Below, in pieces: positions 47,081 through 60,982 of a DNA stretch of 64,000 bases. How positions within the stretch are numbered: position 1 is the stretch's first letter; every line of letters begins with the position of its first letter. Origin of the DNA: Manduca sexta (taxonomy: Eukaryota > Arthropoda > Insecta > Lepidoptera > Sphingidae); the NCBI RefSeq assembly GCF_014839805.1, contig NC_051141.1, positions 14,082,777 to 14,146,776 of the forward strand, written 5' to 3'. A program made the position numbers and the translations under genes. The notes below the pieces were generated by a model. That model was given only the letters and a program-made list of their open reading frames with translations. It was not told the origin of the DNA and did not search any database.

Positions 47081-47305
47081 TAGTGCGATGGGTCGGCAGA
47101 ATTGGTAGTGTCGTTAGATATAACAAACCATAGTTCTGTTTATGAGCGCCTGAAAGCCTGTGATCAACTCATCAAGTGTGGAGCAAAATTAATTGATGAG
47201 AAACATGTTAACAGAGTTAAACCATTCCAACTGTCAGACTGGTGGCAGGAAGAATTCGACTTATCCGATGTCAACCATGTCTTAATTCCACGTCGAAAAT
47301 ATTAA
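47081..47305 (+). CDS. Isolated protein-like ORF, function unknown
   Basis: A frame opening after a stop near 47081 and ending at 47305 reads SVYERLKACDQLIKCGAKLI and later SDWWQEEFDLSDVNHVLIP. The varied composition, with Trp pair, Cys and His, is unlike the surrounding AT-driven frames. It has no ATG in a good start context; it begins CDGSAELVVSLDI. It follows a GC-richer patch. It could be a terminal exon with an acceptor near 47100 (GTCGGCAG), a captured gene fragment, or chance. No family recognised. Confidence 0.3.
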
Positions 47306-47781
47306 ACAACTCATACGGTATTCCATGGCCTAAGATTTGAGAAATCCTTAACCCATAGTTCGACAGAGAAGGCAAATTGTAAACAAATACGCATGTTGTC
47401 TTATTAAAAAATACCTACTATGCTAATAAAAATATGGTCCAAATCAAATAACTTGATGATAAAGGTAATTGGGATATCGACTTTTGATTTGACAGTCACG
47501 TATATCGGCATAATTTGGGGTTTCAGTACACAAAGACAGGTTTCGCATTGCGGTCAAGGTAAACTTGAGTGAAACTGCACATCTGCGGCGCGGCGCGTGG
47601 GCATAGGTTTAAATGGCGTCAATGAACGACCTATATCGTAAATATAAAGTTAATGACTTTAAACCATTATAAAATATTCGCGTAATATAAATTAAACAAA
47701 TTGAGATAATTTGGACGATTGGCGAGGGATAATCATCTGTCGTCAATTAATACTCTATCTGGACGACACTATTCTAACCCT

Positions 47782-47893
47782 CTTATTCATAGACGTCTTA
47801 GCATGCGAAGGCTGCTATGCCGTTAGCACTGAGAAACAGACTTGTTATCACAGCTTTACTCCGTCCTTAGATAAAAAAACATCTTTGAATAAG
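47782..47893. mobile_element. MITE-like element D, short copy
   Basis: CTTATTCATAGACG at the left and the right arm ACTGAGAAACAGACTTGTTA ... TTTGAATAAG match the ends of 8277-8507. Most of the left arm and the interior are replaced by a short unrelated stretch, giving a 112-bp derivative. Confidence 0.82.
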
Positions 47894-50800
47894 GGGCTAA
47901 GTATTTAGTTTTAGGGGCTATGAGCTGGTTTAGCTGTGTTAATTACAAAAAAAATACTTAGTATCTACGCCCCCTATATATTATATTATATATTTTATTA
48001 CTATAAATAAAACATATTATTATTATTTTATTTTTGCGGAAGTAGTACAAACTCGAAATTTATTATGTTTGTATACTTTTACTTATCTCTCCGCAGATAT
48101 TTAATTATATATTTAACTAATAACAATATTACAAAATAAAATATACCTACCTATACTTAATGATGATAATTAAATAGTTTTAATTTTTGGATCATAAATC
48201 ATAATAATACAAATACTTATAGCACATGCAAATGAAGTATAATCTAATAAAACCATCTCCATAACCAGTGACTAATTGAGCCTAACGATGCAACTAGCTT
48301 TACATAACGTTCAGCTAATACTAAAGTATAAGTACATCGCGGTCACAGTCATAGAGAATGCTCTGTGCGTTTCTGTTCAACTGGCAAATAAATACGAACA
48401 AAAAATAGGAGTTAAAAAGACCTATAGAAATGCAGATTTTGACCGAACACTCGCTTTGTCTCTGTCATGTAGAGTTATCTAATATTCAAATTGCTTAAAC
48501 CATTTTTGCGATTTTATAACGACACATGAGTTAATTCAAACACAAAAAAAAAATATCGAAATTGTGATGGTTGGACATAATTTTTATACTCCAAAATATA
48601 TTTTTAGTTTGTTGCATGGATAAGTACTTAGGATAAGAGCCTTTTAATATAAAATTACGCTTTGTTATGAGGAAGGGTTATTAAACAATGCCGAAGGAAA
48701 CAGACACAACTAAAAAAAAACCAAATATAATCTTCTGACCTTGTCAGGAAGAGTATTGCGCATAGCTCCACCCGCGATATATATATTTTTTTTATTTATA
48801 AATATGGATTACGGTGTTATTGGTAACAAATCAAAGGTTTGTTTCCACAACAAATCCTCTTAGTTTTGCAAAACACCAGCAGGACCACTGCGAGACTTAA
48901 ACACTTAGCGCTGCTGCGCCGTTTATTAAGTAATATCATCATCATCATTTCAGCCGGGAATCGTCCACTGCTGGACAAAACTAAGATCAAAACTAACATC
49001 ATTCAACTCAAAAATTACAAAGACTGTTTCTACTTGGAATTCATTATATTTACACTTAATTAGTAGTAATGGTAACTAATAACTTAAAATTATAAAAAAA
49101 AATCAAAGAACTTAAATTTAAGAGAGAGAAGGTAAGGGTTAACCGTTTCTTGTGGGTCGACACGACATCTGGATCTCGCTCGATTTACCGTCAGCTGCAG
49201 GTAGACTAGATTGCCGTGTCCATATAAAAATGCTTAATTAGCCTCGAGATATCAGCTCGTAATAAAATCGGAACGCTGACTGTCAGCCGCGTAGAACATA
49301 CGTTTCGCAATATTTGCTCTATGAAGCCTTTTTTTAATTTTACCTACGCATTCTACACAGCCAGTTGCTTAAACACTGAGTTGCCACCTTGACTCCGTGA
49401 CTGGTTAAGTAACAATTAACAAAGCGAAGATATATGGTACTTAAGTTACTTTTGGGCCAAAAGTTTACGACGGTTACGTCAACCAGTTTATTATGACAAT
49501 GACAAAGTTAATTATTTCTATTCAATTTGCATGACCCCCCCCCCTTCCCCTCTTATGTTAATCATTGCATATCTGATTAATATCTGGACGAGAAAAACTA
49601 AAATAAAAACAGTTTTATAGAGGACTGTTATGATAAAGTTTCTACAATACGGCCATATAGCTTTGTAATAAAACAAACACTACTTTCAAATAATTGTATA
49701 GTGTATGTAATTATAATATGTTTACCCAAATGTAATCAAACAAGAAAAGTAGGTCGTTACAAATAACAGTAGTAAAATTATACTTTAGAGTTTGTCCAAC
49801 AAAGATTAAGTGAGAACACATTTGTCTACAACATTTTATTTTCATGTCAAAATTACTTTTATATTATTATTATTGCATATAACAGCAAACACAATTTTAT
49901 GTAGTCTTCGTCCTGTTTACGCGGATTTTAAGACATTAATATGTCTTACATGTTCGCTTATTCCTGATAATTATAGTAGATAATTAATAATAATAATAAG
50001 TAGATCCTTATATGTTAATGATTCCTTATACGCTCTACATTGGTAGATCATCAATGGTGCAGGCACTAACATCATTCTCTCCGTTCACTGTATGTAATAT
50101 AATAGATCCTTTCTTATGAGTGAAATTAAATGGTTCAGAACACCTAGTGTACTCGCCCTAAAGACTGCTGAATAAGACAGGCTATCAGCATATTATAGTC
50201 ACAAAAACTAAAAGAAATATTCATATTATCGCTATAACCTGATATCAATCAGATGACGAATATACTAACTTATTTTTTACCGTGTGTATTGCGTAAATTT
50301 CCTCTGAATGCAAGTTGAGCTCCGCTTATATCCTTGAAATTCATTATACGATATGTCTATGTAATCCGATAATACTTAAAATATGGCAAAAATAGATTGG
50401 CCAATAATAAGTTCTATGTAGCGTGAACACACAAGCCTATGCTACGTATAAGGAATTCCGAATATAGTAATGTTTATTTTTTTAATAACACCTCTGATCG
50501 TTAATTTATTCTTGGAATATTATATTCACTGAGTTATATTTTCTTCTGTCGTTATTTGTTATAACGGAGATACTTTTTTTATTTTTATTGTGGTATTGAA
50601 CAAACCTGCATGTGTGTTTTGAAAAACATTAGTCACGTTTCATAATTTTGTATTATAACATAATATTCTTGTTAGCAAATCTCATGTGCATCGCCGACTT
50701 TGAAGTAAAAGCAATAAGGCTTGGAATGAGGTCGAAGCACTTTTAAGGCCCTCTATAAACTTAAGTGCGAAAAACGCAAGCCGACATTTACTTAAATTTT

Positions 50801-51116
50801 ATTTATTTATTAAATTTTATGTACAATAAGTATAAAAGTGGACTTAATGCCAAAAGCCTTTTCTACCTTTAGGTTTTCTTTTATTTTACTTTGGCGCATT
50901 AGCGCCAATCAAATGTCTCATAAATGCCTCTCATAAACCTCTTACAGATAATTTATTCACCAGAACATAGGTTTAATTTGAATGTAGATACTAATTTTCT
51001 CTGTGAATTACAATAGAAAATAGTTGCGCACCGCTGCTGCAATTATCGAAAAGCACGGGACGGTGACTACACAATTGGCGAGAGCAGCAAAACACCGACG
51101 TCGACAGCAGCAGCGC
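47894..51116. other. Non-coding stretch with minor repeats
   Basis: Contains a LINE-tail word near 48938-48985 (CAGCCGGGAATCGTCCACTG) shared with 17735-18005 and a C10 run near 49536. No exon is supported; ORFs at 48276-48482 and 48839-49063 have no domain. Confidence 0.45.
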
Positions 51117-51149
51117 TCAGTGCGTACCTGGCGTCTGTGTTCGGAGCAC
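51117..51149 (+). promoter_or_regulatory. Probable start and non-coding first exon of the CRAL-TRIO gene
   Basis: A GC-richer island (51025-51150) holds the initiator-like TCAGT at 51117-51121, and a strong donor (GAGCAC|GTGAGTGG) starts at 51150. No ATG lies between them. The next strong plus-strand acceptor with a start codon is at 54110, so a 3-kb first intron is inferred. The start site itself is uncertain. Confidence 0.4.
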
Positions 51150-51155
51150 GTGAGT

Positions 51156-54110
51156 GGACTGTGTACATTGGAATAACAAACAGGTTTGTTACATATTTTT
51201 ATGGGCCGATAGAATTATCAGATAAGAGTTACATGTCATACAATAACCTTTATAAGGTAATTAACATTCAGCCCTTAGTCTATATTATGCCATTAAAATA
51301 AAACTTGGCGGATTTTATCTCAGTTTTTATATTATTATTTCCTTCCGACATGACGTTTTAGTGTAAAAACTGCGATCAAATCCGCAAAAAAAAAAATTTC
51401 AATGTGTAACATTCGCGTAAATAATATAATGAATCACTATGCTAAATTATGCCTTCATTCATAAAGAAAATAAATACACATTAAAATGTTATCGTGAAAA
51501 GTGTATGGATGTTTGCTGCGCGAAAGATAGCCCTGCGATTTTTGTGTTTGGAAGTTTATAAAAACTTAGGCAATATGTATGTATATATTCTTATTATGAA
51601 ATTATTCATAATTTTTTCGATCGTTTTAATTCCTTTGTTATTAATAATATTTTATACTTACGTAGTTTAATACTTAGAAGTAGGAAATTGATATTTATAA
51701 ATGATTTTTTTATTTGGAACATTATAATCAAATTATAATTAAGTCTCAATCTTAAAATGTTTCGTACAGTCTTAAAATATTTATCGCAAGTTAATGTTTT
51801 GAAATAATAAAGTTTAACGTAACTGCAGGTCTTTCGTATAAAATTAAATTATTTTTTAATGTTATAACGGAGTACGGCGTTCTTATACGGAGAGTAGTCC
51901 GAGCGTAATTTCTTAAGGTACCTACCTTAAATATGAATAAAAGCCTACTTCACTTAAAAAATCAAATCATTGCACGTTTGCACACTAGTTATGCGTTACG
52001 ATTGCGAATAACAGTATTATATTGTATTAGCCTATAATTTCCTAATTACGGGCAAAAGCTTCATGAACCAAAAACTTTTATAAGAATCCAGTTCGTCCCG
52101 CCATCTTTGGTAGTCTTTACCTCGACGCATACAACCGATATAAGGGTTACACATATTACTCACCAAAAGAAATGCTTATAAAACTAACCAAATAACATCT
52201 AGTTTAATTTGCCGTATTTTTGAACGATTAAAATCATGTACTTACTGAAGCCACTACTTATTTCTCGTTTCCTAATTGATATCAATTAATATTTGGAAAC
52301 TATAAGTACATTAAATAATTATTTATGAATAATTCTATAACAACTCACAGACAATAGTTTTTAGTATTATCGCGGTCGCGAAATTACATTAGACATACTT
52401 GTTGTCAGTATACATTTTTTATCTGGTGTTTACAAAAGTAAAATATATTCGTGAAAATTTCTCGAAAATAAGTATACTTACGTAACGAAATAGAATCTAC
52501 GAAATATCATTACGATTTTTCTGTCTTATTTGTTTTTTTTTTTTATTCTTTTTATATATTATTTGATAGAACGAATTTGTGAAGACAAATAAAAAGGGTC
52601 AGATGAGACTGAAAATTACGTAACAGTATTTCATAAAAACTAGTGTTTACAGGATCGGCAAAAATTAACAATGCCATGTTATCATCCCACTCGTGCTCTC
52701 TGCTCAGACGTTTCGGTTATGCGTAGAGTGTAAATAATAAGTTTTTAATATATTCGAGATTTAAGCCTGTACACTAACATAATTTTAATTATATTGTCAA
52801 ATCTGAATACGCATGTCGTAATACAATTATACCACTATCTACAGAATTGTGAGTTTCGTAACATCGTCGCTGAATGCTTCGCTAAGTGCTTCGTACTGTT
52901 TTACTTTCTATAGCCTCTAGTTAACAATAGATAATAACGGATTCTATGTCTAAGCAAATAAGGATACACTGAGCTGTGAATGCTTTTATAGAAACCGAAA
53001 CGTTATCTCGGGAAACTCGTCTGCACTCCGATATAAAGATAATAAATACCCCCAATTTTATTTACATTGTTTTTTTTTATATTATCTATTGATTTACCTG
53101 GGTTCATAATTTTACAATGATACGCACAAGTGCTTTAACAATTGAGCTATGGAGGGAGAGAGGGGGCGAGTTTCCACTATTTGATACATAGCTCCCCTCC
53201 GGCTATATTCTTTGTTAGGAACGAAATGTTAAGTAAAGTATAAAAATGTAGATTTCCTAGTTGCTTGAGTCTCAGTATTTATTGGGTAACATTAGTATAG
53301 TGATTTTCTTCTTATTTATACATTTTTCATAAAACACAACAAAATCAAACTGATTTTCAATTGTAATTTATTAAGATTGTCTTCATTCATATTAATTATA
53401 TACTCTTATTATTTTTACTGCGGCAAGTAACAAAGTAACAGTTGTAGTGAATATATATTTGCTTACGTACAATGACGCATTCTACTTTATGAAAAATAGT
53501 TTTTTATTCTGCTGGTCAATGTATTTATTGTCTTAAAAATCAGCGTAGAACAAAAACTAGACAAAGAGAGGGCCTTGGCTTAAACAAATTTTATTAGTAA
53601 ATAACACACTAATTATATAAATAACGATTAATACCTCACAGTTAAATTCTTTCTCAACTTTATTGAGATTCAGTTATTTTTGAAGAAAGTAGAGACGGTA
53701 GTTAAGTAGATATTTAACATACGCGAAAAGACAAAACGTTGCTTTAACATAAAAAAAATGTAGAGTTATAAAATTATTATTTCCTTATATAAATAAGTCT
53801 GAACTTTTAGCCTACATGGTACTCGCTGCAAAATATCAGAGAGCATACATTTTGTAAGTACATCGCGAAGGACGTCTCTACTCTCTAGTGCCCATGTTTA
53901 TTCCTTGATACTATTATCTTATGTCCATGAATTGTTTCCGTAATATTTTAGCACAAATAAGTGACTCATTAATCATTATATATTATAAAGCTATAAATAT
54001 ATATTTAACTAATCACAAAACAGTCTTTAAAGAATATTTGTGCAACTTTGAAATTCGATTAACCATCTAATATAAACCATGGTAACTTTTATGTTTTACA
54101 TTCCCAGATA
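51156..54110 (+). other. Presumed first intron of the CRAL-TRIO gene
   Basis: AT-rich, without ORFs of note, running from the donor at 51150 to the acceptor TTTACATTCCCAG. No repeats shared with the rest of the window were noticed. Confidence 0.4.
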
Positions 54111-54113
54111 ATA

Positions 54114-56486
54114 ATGTCCAAAAGACTAACAAAGCGCTTTTTGACTGATGCCGACAAGTACCAGTGCTCTCTGTCGGTCGAAACACAAACCATAGCTGAG
54201 AATGAGCTACGGGAGACAGAGAACTCTAGGTCACAAGCCCTCACAGCACTAAGGAGTTGGATGGAGCAAAATCCTAAACTGCTAACTGTAAGATTGGGTA
54301 AGTATTCGCAATAACTGTGTTCTGCGCCGTGGTGAAAGGACCATATAAAAACGAACAACAACAACATAACGTACTTTGACTAATACGTATCTACTATGAA
54401 TTAATTAATTATTATACGTAGTAAATTAAATAGTAATTACGACTGGCGAGCAAAATTGTGTCGACTGACTCTCTGGACAAGTGATACTCTTTGGACGCCA
54501 CTATACTTAACATCATAATTATTATTATAAAGTGTAACTAATAATTTTTTTGTGGACCTATAAAAAATTTAAAATGTGAATTTTTAAATTTTTCCCCGTC
54601 AACGTTGGATTCGCACGTTGCGAACATCAGGATTTATTTAATACATATTCATACAGATTCCAATTTCCTTCTGCGGTTCCTTCGCACTAAGAAGTTCAGT
54701 GTGCCGATGGCGCAAGAAGCGATCGAGAGATACCTTTTGCTGCGACAGTCTTGGGGTATAGCCTTCAACCAGCTCGACTACAAGCTGCCAGTCATGATGG
54801 AGCTCATTGATTTAGGGTATCATTTTGTTATATTTATTAAAAAAATATATAAGAACTGTGTTGCCATATTTATTATAGTTATATGGAAACTTTCTAAATT
54901 ATAAATCTCATATGACTGTGAAATGAACTTTCTTCTCCATTTACAGATTTATTTTCGTCAGTCCATTTAAAGATAAATGTGGACGTCGTGTGATTATATA
55001 CAAACCAGGTAAATGAAATCCCAAAAATATTTATATATAATATTATTTTATAACGTTTGCAATTTCGACACAATTTTGAGCAATTTCGACACAATTTTGT
55101 GATTTTCTAAAGTTGAAATATATTTCAGGCGTATTCGATCCATACAAGTACACGAACCAAGACATGTGTCGTGTGATGGGAATATGCTATGAAACGATCA
55201 TGGAAGACGAAGAAAACCAAGTCCGTGGCCTAGTTCACTTCGCCGATGGAGCTGGAGTCAGCTTCCCTCACTTGACCCTGTTCACACCCAGAGAAGCTGT
55301 ACGAATTGTAAAGAACGGAGAGGTAATAAGAACCTTGCTGTTTTAGTTTTTACATTTCAATAGTATCTAATAAAATTTAACTTGATTGCTCGATCACCAC
55401 ACCAAATGCACGCCCATGCACGGGGGACCATTTCCTATAAACGACGGCCCACGATGTAGTTATAAACATTACCCCTACATTTTCCTCGCCTCCCATACAA
55501 AGATTCTTCCTGTTTGAGAGACTTCTTCGCAACTGCTGCAATTCCTTAGGTAGAATTAGACACAATCCCATTGGACATCATTAGCAGGAGCACATTTTGA
55601 TGTTGCAGCGATTTTAATTTAAAAAAAAAAAGGAATTGCAGACAGAAAAATAATGGTTATCTTTTTCAGAGAACAGTTCCCATGAGGCATAAAGAGATCT
55701 ATGGCGTTAATGTACACCCTACAATTAAATTTGCACTAGACTTCGGCATGGCGCTCATATCGGAAAAAATTAGAAAGAGGGTCAAATTGTACACCTCAAT
55801 TGAAGATGTCGAAATCGACAAGAGCGTGCTTCCCAAAGAATACGGCGGTGTTATGCCTATGAGACAGATGATTGGTTAGTATAAGTTTATTAAGGTTTAC
55901 AACTTTTGGAAATGGTCATTTAAAATAGTGTATCTCTACATGACCTAGACTATGGATAGCCAATAAGGACAATAATGATTCTACAAATATGTATGCCAAA
56001 AGTATAATAATGGTATTTAAGAAAGTAATGAACTATTATGATTTTCCAATTGAGTACTTGTACAGTCCACTACAAATAAACCTGAACAAATTTTAAATTT
56101 CATCGCCTACTAAAATAAATTTCAGACTTAACTTTATTTTAGACACAGAAAAATAAATATTTCACTTAAAGTCGATGTGTAGAAATAATTCGATTTTTGA
56201 ATTTATTCAGCTAGTTTTGTGGCTGGCTGTTACTTAATTCTAGAAAAAATTTAACCTATTTATTAATCTTTTTTTAGACTTGTGGAAAGAAGAGTTGGCC
56301 AATAAACGTGACACTCTTCTTATGAACGATAAGATGAGCGTAAGACTTGAAATGTATAGCGAGGCTGCCAGAGAAGGCGCTGTATCCGCGCTTAGAGCTG
56401 GAGCAAACACATGCGCAGGCGCCGATGCTGTGGGAGACGCCATGCGAGGGCTTACCGGCAACTTCAGGAAACTCGAAGTAGATTAA
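54114..56486 (+). CDS. CRAL-TRIO (SEC14-type) lipid-transfer protein, 337 residues
   Basis: Members bind hydrophobic ligands such as tocopherol, retinoids or phosphoinositides in a cytosolic pocket. Coding exons are 54114-54297, 54657-54816, 54947-55008, 55129-55322, 55670-55874 and 56278-56486; all have GT-AG borders and phases that agree, giving 337 residues. The CRAL-TRIO N-terminal helix region lies at about 62-95 (NFLLRFLRTKKFSVPMAQEA). The lipid-binding domain at about 115-260 includes FVSPFKDKCGRRVIIYKPG, GLVHFADGAGVSFPH and LPKEYGG. A 70-residue Ala-rich C-terminal tail follows. The start ATG is preceded by ATAATA just after the acceptor. The length is typical of insect alpha-tocopherol-transfer/clavesin-like proteins, of which moths have many; the exact ligand cannot be told. 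No defects seen. Confidence 0.9.
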
Positions 56487-57152
56487 CTTAGATTGCAATC
56501 TTTAGTATACACTCTTGTAAAATTTTGTTGTAAATTCACCTGGCTGCGAATGTTATGATCTAATCACATACTATTAGATTATAACCTACCCTTACACGGT
56601 AGATTTTAGAAATGGAGCAGTAAGGGCAGCTATCCTAACCGCTGTAGCTACAAGAAAACATAAGAAACTATCCGTATTTTTGAAGACATTAAAATCCGTA
56701 ACCTTAAATTTTAAAAATTAAATTAGTGTCGGCAAGAAGTCAATGTATACAAAAAAAAAATGATAACAATTGATCCTGTTGTTGATACGAATCTGATGGA
56801 TCTTAAGCTGCTAACTTTAAAAATCGAAATTTATGACAGATAATAATTTAAGGGTAGAGTAACTGAGAGTGGAACGTATTGTCGGGACGTCGTTCATGGG
56901 TTTATTCCCGCCCTAGGGCAAGCACCACTAATTTTTCAAAGTGTATATTCATAGTTGATACTCGCTTAACAGTTAAAGATTAAGGAAAACATATTAGCAA
57001 ACTTTATACATGACAGTTCGGAAAATGTTTATCTCACTGCAATATATAAGCATAATTGATAAGTTGAAAACTAGTAAATAATGTACTTTTAAGTCACATA
57101 CAGTAAATAGTATCGAATTATTAAAAAAAAATTGTGATCATATTGCGTGTTT

Positions 57153-57158
57153 TAATAA
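57153..57158 (+). terminator. Poly(A) signal (AATAAA) of the CRAL-TRIO gene
   Basis: First clear AATAAA downstream of the stop at 56486, followed by a second overlapping one. It implies a 3' UTR of about 690 nt. Confidence 0.55.
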
Positions 57159-60100
57159 AAAAATAAATATTTTTTACAGCCTCTGGTATACTTAACATAA
57201 AATGACCTAAGAACTTGGAAAACGGAAGGTAGGGAAAAATTAAAATAATTAATCTTAATTTATTAGATTGTTTATTAAAAATTCATTAACTACCTATTCG
57301 GTAGAAATCAATACACACGAGTCCATTTCATCACATATTACACAAACCAACGCACAATCTTTTAATTTATATAATTCTATATCCAGTATGGCACATAGGA
57401 GTTTGGGGTTTTCACTGTCATTGGCATTTAACTACATTATGAATGTAAATTCAATTTTAATAACCTAAACACTTGCTAATGAATGTAACACATTACAAAC
57501 GTTCATTAAAATCATTAAAAGACATTGATAACGCCATGTAACATTTTATATTCTTCGATATATAAATTATTGCATGATTTCGATGTGTGTTAGGTCGTTG
57601 TGTCGACGCGGGTGGTCTTAATTTTGTCGTATCATTTTTAGTTTCCTGATCATCTAATACTATAACTTTTGTTAAAAATTTTCTCTTCACCTATTTGTTA
57701 AATTATGATTATAAAGTTACCCTATTTCATACGACAAAAACTATTGGAAACGTTTAGAGTTTTCTGCACATTTTATTAAATATAAAGTTTGTTAATAAAA
57801 TCATTAACCACATATGAAAGGGAATAACAAGTGTTAGGTAAAACATCAATAGAACTCTAAGAAACAGTTTAGGTATAGGACAGAAGTTAAGTACATAATA
57901 ATTAGGTACATTTAAAGCTCTTTGGTTGTGAAAATTATTAGAATAAAATAATCGCAGGCACATCTCATGATCTTTACTATAAATCCATCTATTAATAAAT
58001 TCTTAAATATCATAAGCATTACTATCGTAGACTTACACAGTGCGAAATTATTGTGTTTAAATAGAATTTATTAATAACTACGCACTGTATAAAGCGAACA
58101 AGAGATAAGTACAAGCAATGCATTATCGACCAAGTCGGAAAAATTATCGAACTATGCACAAAAATTTATAGACATCGGGTATGGCATTTGCACCTAAATC
58201 ATACATTATGACAAGATAGCTTAACATTAATTATTATACAAAAAGAAATACACCAAAGTAGTAAGTAGTAATAAAAGTAATTAATATCGAGCCACGAGAT
58301 GAACCAACAAATACAGCACCAGTAACTAAATGAATAGCTCCTCACGATTGCATCTTGTGATGACGCTAGGATTTCACCCCAATAACTTCATTAAATGCCG
58401 TTTAAAATACTCCATAGAAATATGACTTTCCAACATTGCAATTAAAAAAAACTATGCCGCGATAAATAATAATACACGACTTTTCAGACATAACCCAGTA
58501 TCGCTATAAAGGCTATAACTATATAAAACATGCTACGAAATCTATATTTTATTATATATCCATACTAACAAACCAGGCACTTGTATTTCAGAGAGCGGCG
58601 AGAAAAAAATACGAATAAAAACAACACCAACCATCATTCCCAAAATTATTTTGTAAATGATGCATTCAAATCCGAAATAACAGAATCGATAAATAGTATC
58701 TGTACCAATGAGGGACGATGTAATATTCCTACATTCGTAATGGGATCCCGCATATTTAAAACTATTGTTTTGTAAAATACATGAATCTGATAGATTTTGT
58801 CTTTTTGTCTTTAGATTTAACATCCACAAAAAGTTACATTTTGAGGTAGGAACATATGGGTATTTAAGAATCGATGAATGTCCAACTATTAACATCTTGT
58901 TTAGTCACATACACAGATATTTTCGTAAAGCATCTACATAAATATGCAATACATTGTTAATCAACATTCAGTAATATAACGATACATTTTCTACATTACG
59001 TTAGTAATTAATTCATGTCACAACTTCATACGAGCATGAGAATTATATCTAATAATTTGTCTGTTACTGGACTCCTACATTGATTTACAATTTATTGCAT
59101 ATAGGCATGAGTGTTGGCACGTATCTAAAACTAACTTTTAACAATATAAGTAAAAATCTCCATGGTTACAAATAATTTTCTAACGGTATCATAAGGTATA
59201 CTTAATACTAAATATTAATATTATTTGCAATGGATGAACAAAATAATTATTTAAAATTTCCAACAAATTATCATTCACGGTTGAGTATAATAGAATTATA
59301 ATTAACATATATTTGGCACTGTTTCTTGGCAATGGTAATCTGTTGTGTCGCATTTCACAAAGTAAGTGGGATTCTAGCAAACTTCGAACAGGGAATAAGA
59401 ACTCTAAATTACACTAAGGCCTATGTGTCTAAGTCTACGCTTTGCACTTCGCGAACCTTTCTCAAACAATCATAAAATAATCTAATGGCACGAGCCACAC
59501 CAGGCTAGGCAGTTCGTAACATTAGACTATTTCACTTTATGGTATGTACAAAAAGCCAGTCTATTTGCGGATTCTGAGGTAATGTCAATTAGGAATATGC
59601 ACTCGCCTATATTAAAAACAACTCGTATATCAATAGGCCAAAACATAATCAATCCATTTCGATAAAACAAAAGTCAGCTACAGTCGTTACCAAAATCGAT
59701 TGACCATTTGTAATACAACCAGACTTTAATAGACCTTTAGCAGTTTATCATTATTACGAATCACTTCTCACTGATTTGATTATGATTCATCCTAGATTAA
59801 AAATTACTGAAGCTCTACGACATTAATCTAACTTTCCGATTCATTTATGTACCTATATATCAGTTTGAGTTAAAAAATTTAATTTTCAACAAGATTAACA
59901 TTTTATTACAGATCAAAGTCACATTGAGTTATATCCTTGTTAAACCGATGGTTTATTGCTTCTTGTTTCTTCATAACAGACACAGTACAGTCAATTACTT
60001 CGACTGCCTAGGTTTAGCCGAGCTTATCGATACGGATATTTAAAAACGTTTTTTATCAACTTTGAAATGTTTTATCCGGAAAAACATGTTAAAATCATAT

Positions 60101-60735
60101 ATTATAATAAAATAAAGTTTAACCAGATCGGTATTTTGTCGTTACCCTTATCGATAATCTCAGCGCATGGTAGAAAGTATCGCAACCGCCTCTAAACGGC
60201 GCATCGCTACGTGATAGGTACGTTTGGGCGGACGGGATGGCGTGGTTTGTATAAGGGTGTGGATCGGAGGGGCTAACTTACACAGTAAACTCACGGCTGT
60301 CGCTATTGTCGCCGGTCACAATATAATTGCTGAGTAGAAAAGGTGTAGGAACTAATTCAACTCGACGCCTGTTATACACACGACTAAGAGTTGCAAATTT
60401 ATCTTCGTATGTGAAGATCGCTGAAACAAGTAAAAATCACTGTAAATAAACTTAATACGATAAAAGAAATTAAGCAATATTATATAAGAGAGATTCTACT
60501 TGTAGTCCGATTTATCTGTATATATATTCTTAACAATACAATTATTTCGGTCCTGTCTATCTTTATAGTACAGCTATACTCAATCTAGGGTCCGCTGAGC
60601 TTTTGCTATAAGTGGTCCACCTGAATTAAAATATCTCACTAAATCTAATCAAAGTTCTCCCAAGATCGCTAGACCTGTATGCTTGCGCTATAAGAATAAA
60701 ATTATTTCATCGTAATAAAAAAAAAATGTTAAATT
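57159..60735. other. Gene-free interval between two convergent genes
   Basis: AT-rich. The minus ORF of 117 codons (58542-58895) and the plus frame opposite it, which follows a TTGTATTTCAG acceptor-like word near 58591, were both examined and not recognised. Nothing else stands out. Confidence 0.45.
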
Positions 60736-60741
60736 TTTATT
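60736..60741 (-). terminator. Poly(A) signal candidate of the kon/CSPG4 gene
   Basis: AATAAA on the minus strand, about 245 nt beyond the stop codon at 60983. Confidence 0.45.
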
Positions 60742-60982
60742 AAGTTTTTAAACACTTAAGTAGGTCAATGATTTTTTTTTGTGCCCAAGGGACAATAGAA
60801 ATAGAACGACTTTGCGGTCCAGGCACATAAAAAAACGGTAAAGTACGGCTGCTCTAGTAAGTTTTATATACACGGTTAACCAATTAGAAAATAGTTGAAA
60901 ATTGTAAATGAGCACAATTTAAATCTTAGGACTTAAACTCACCCGGCTTGGGCGGTCTGGGCAAAGTATATGTGTCCTTGGG

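Noticed and set aside
58542..58895. 117-codon minus ORF and the plus frame 58592-58775 behind an acceptor-like TTTCAG
   Set aside because: Neither has a recognised domain, a partner exon or a poly(A) context.
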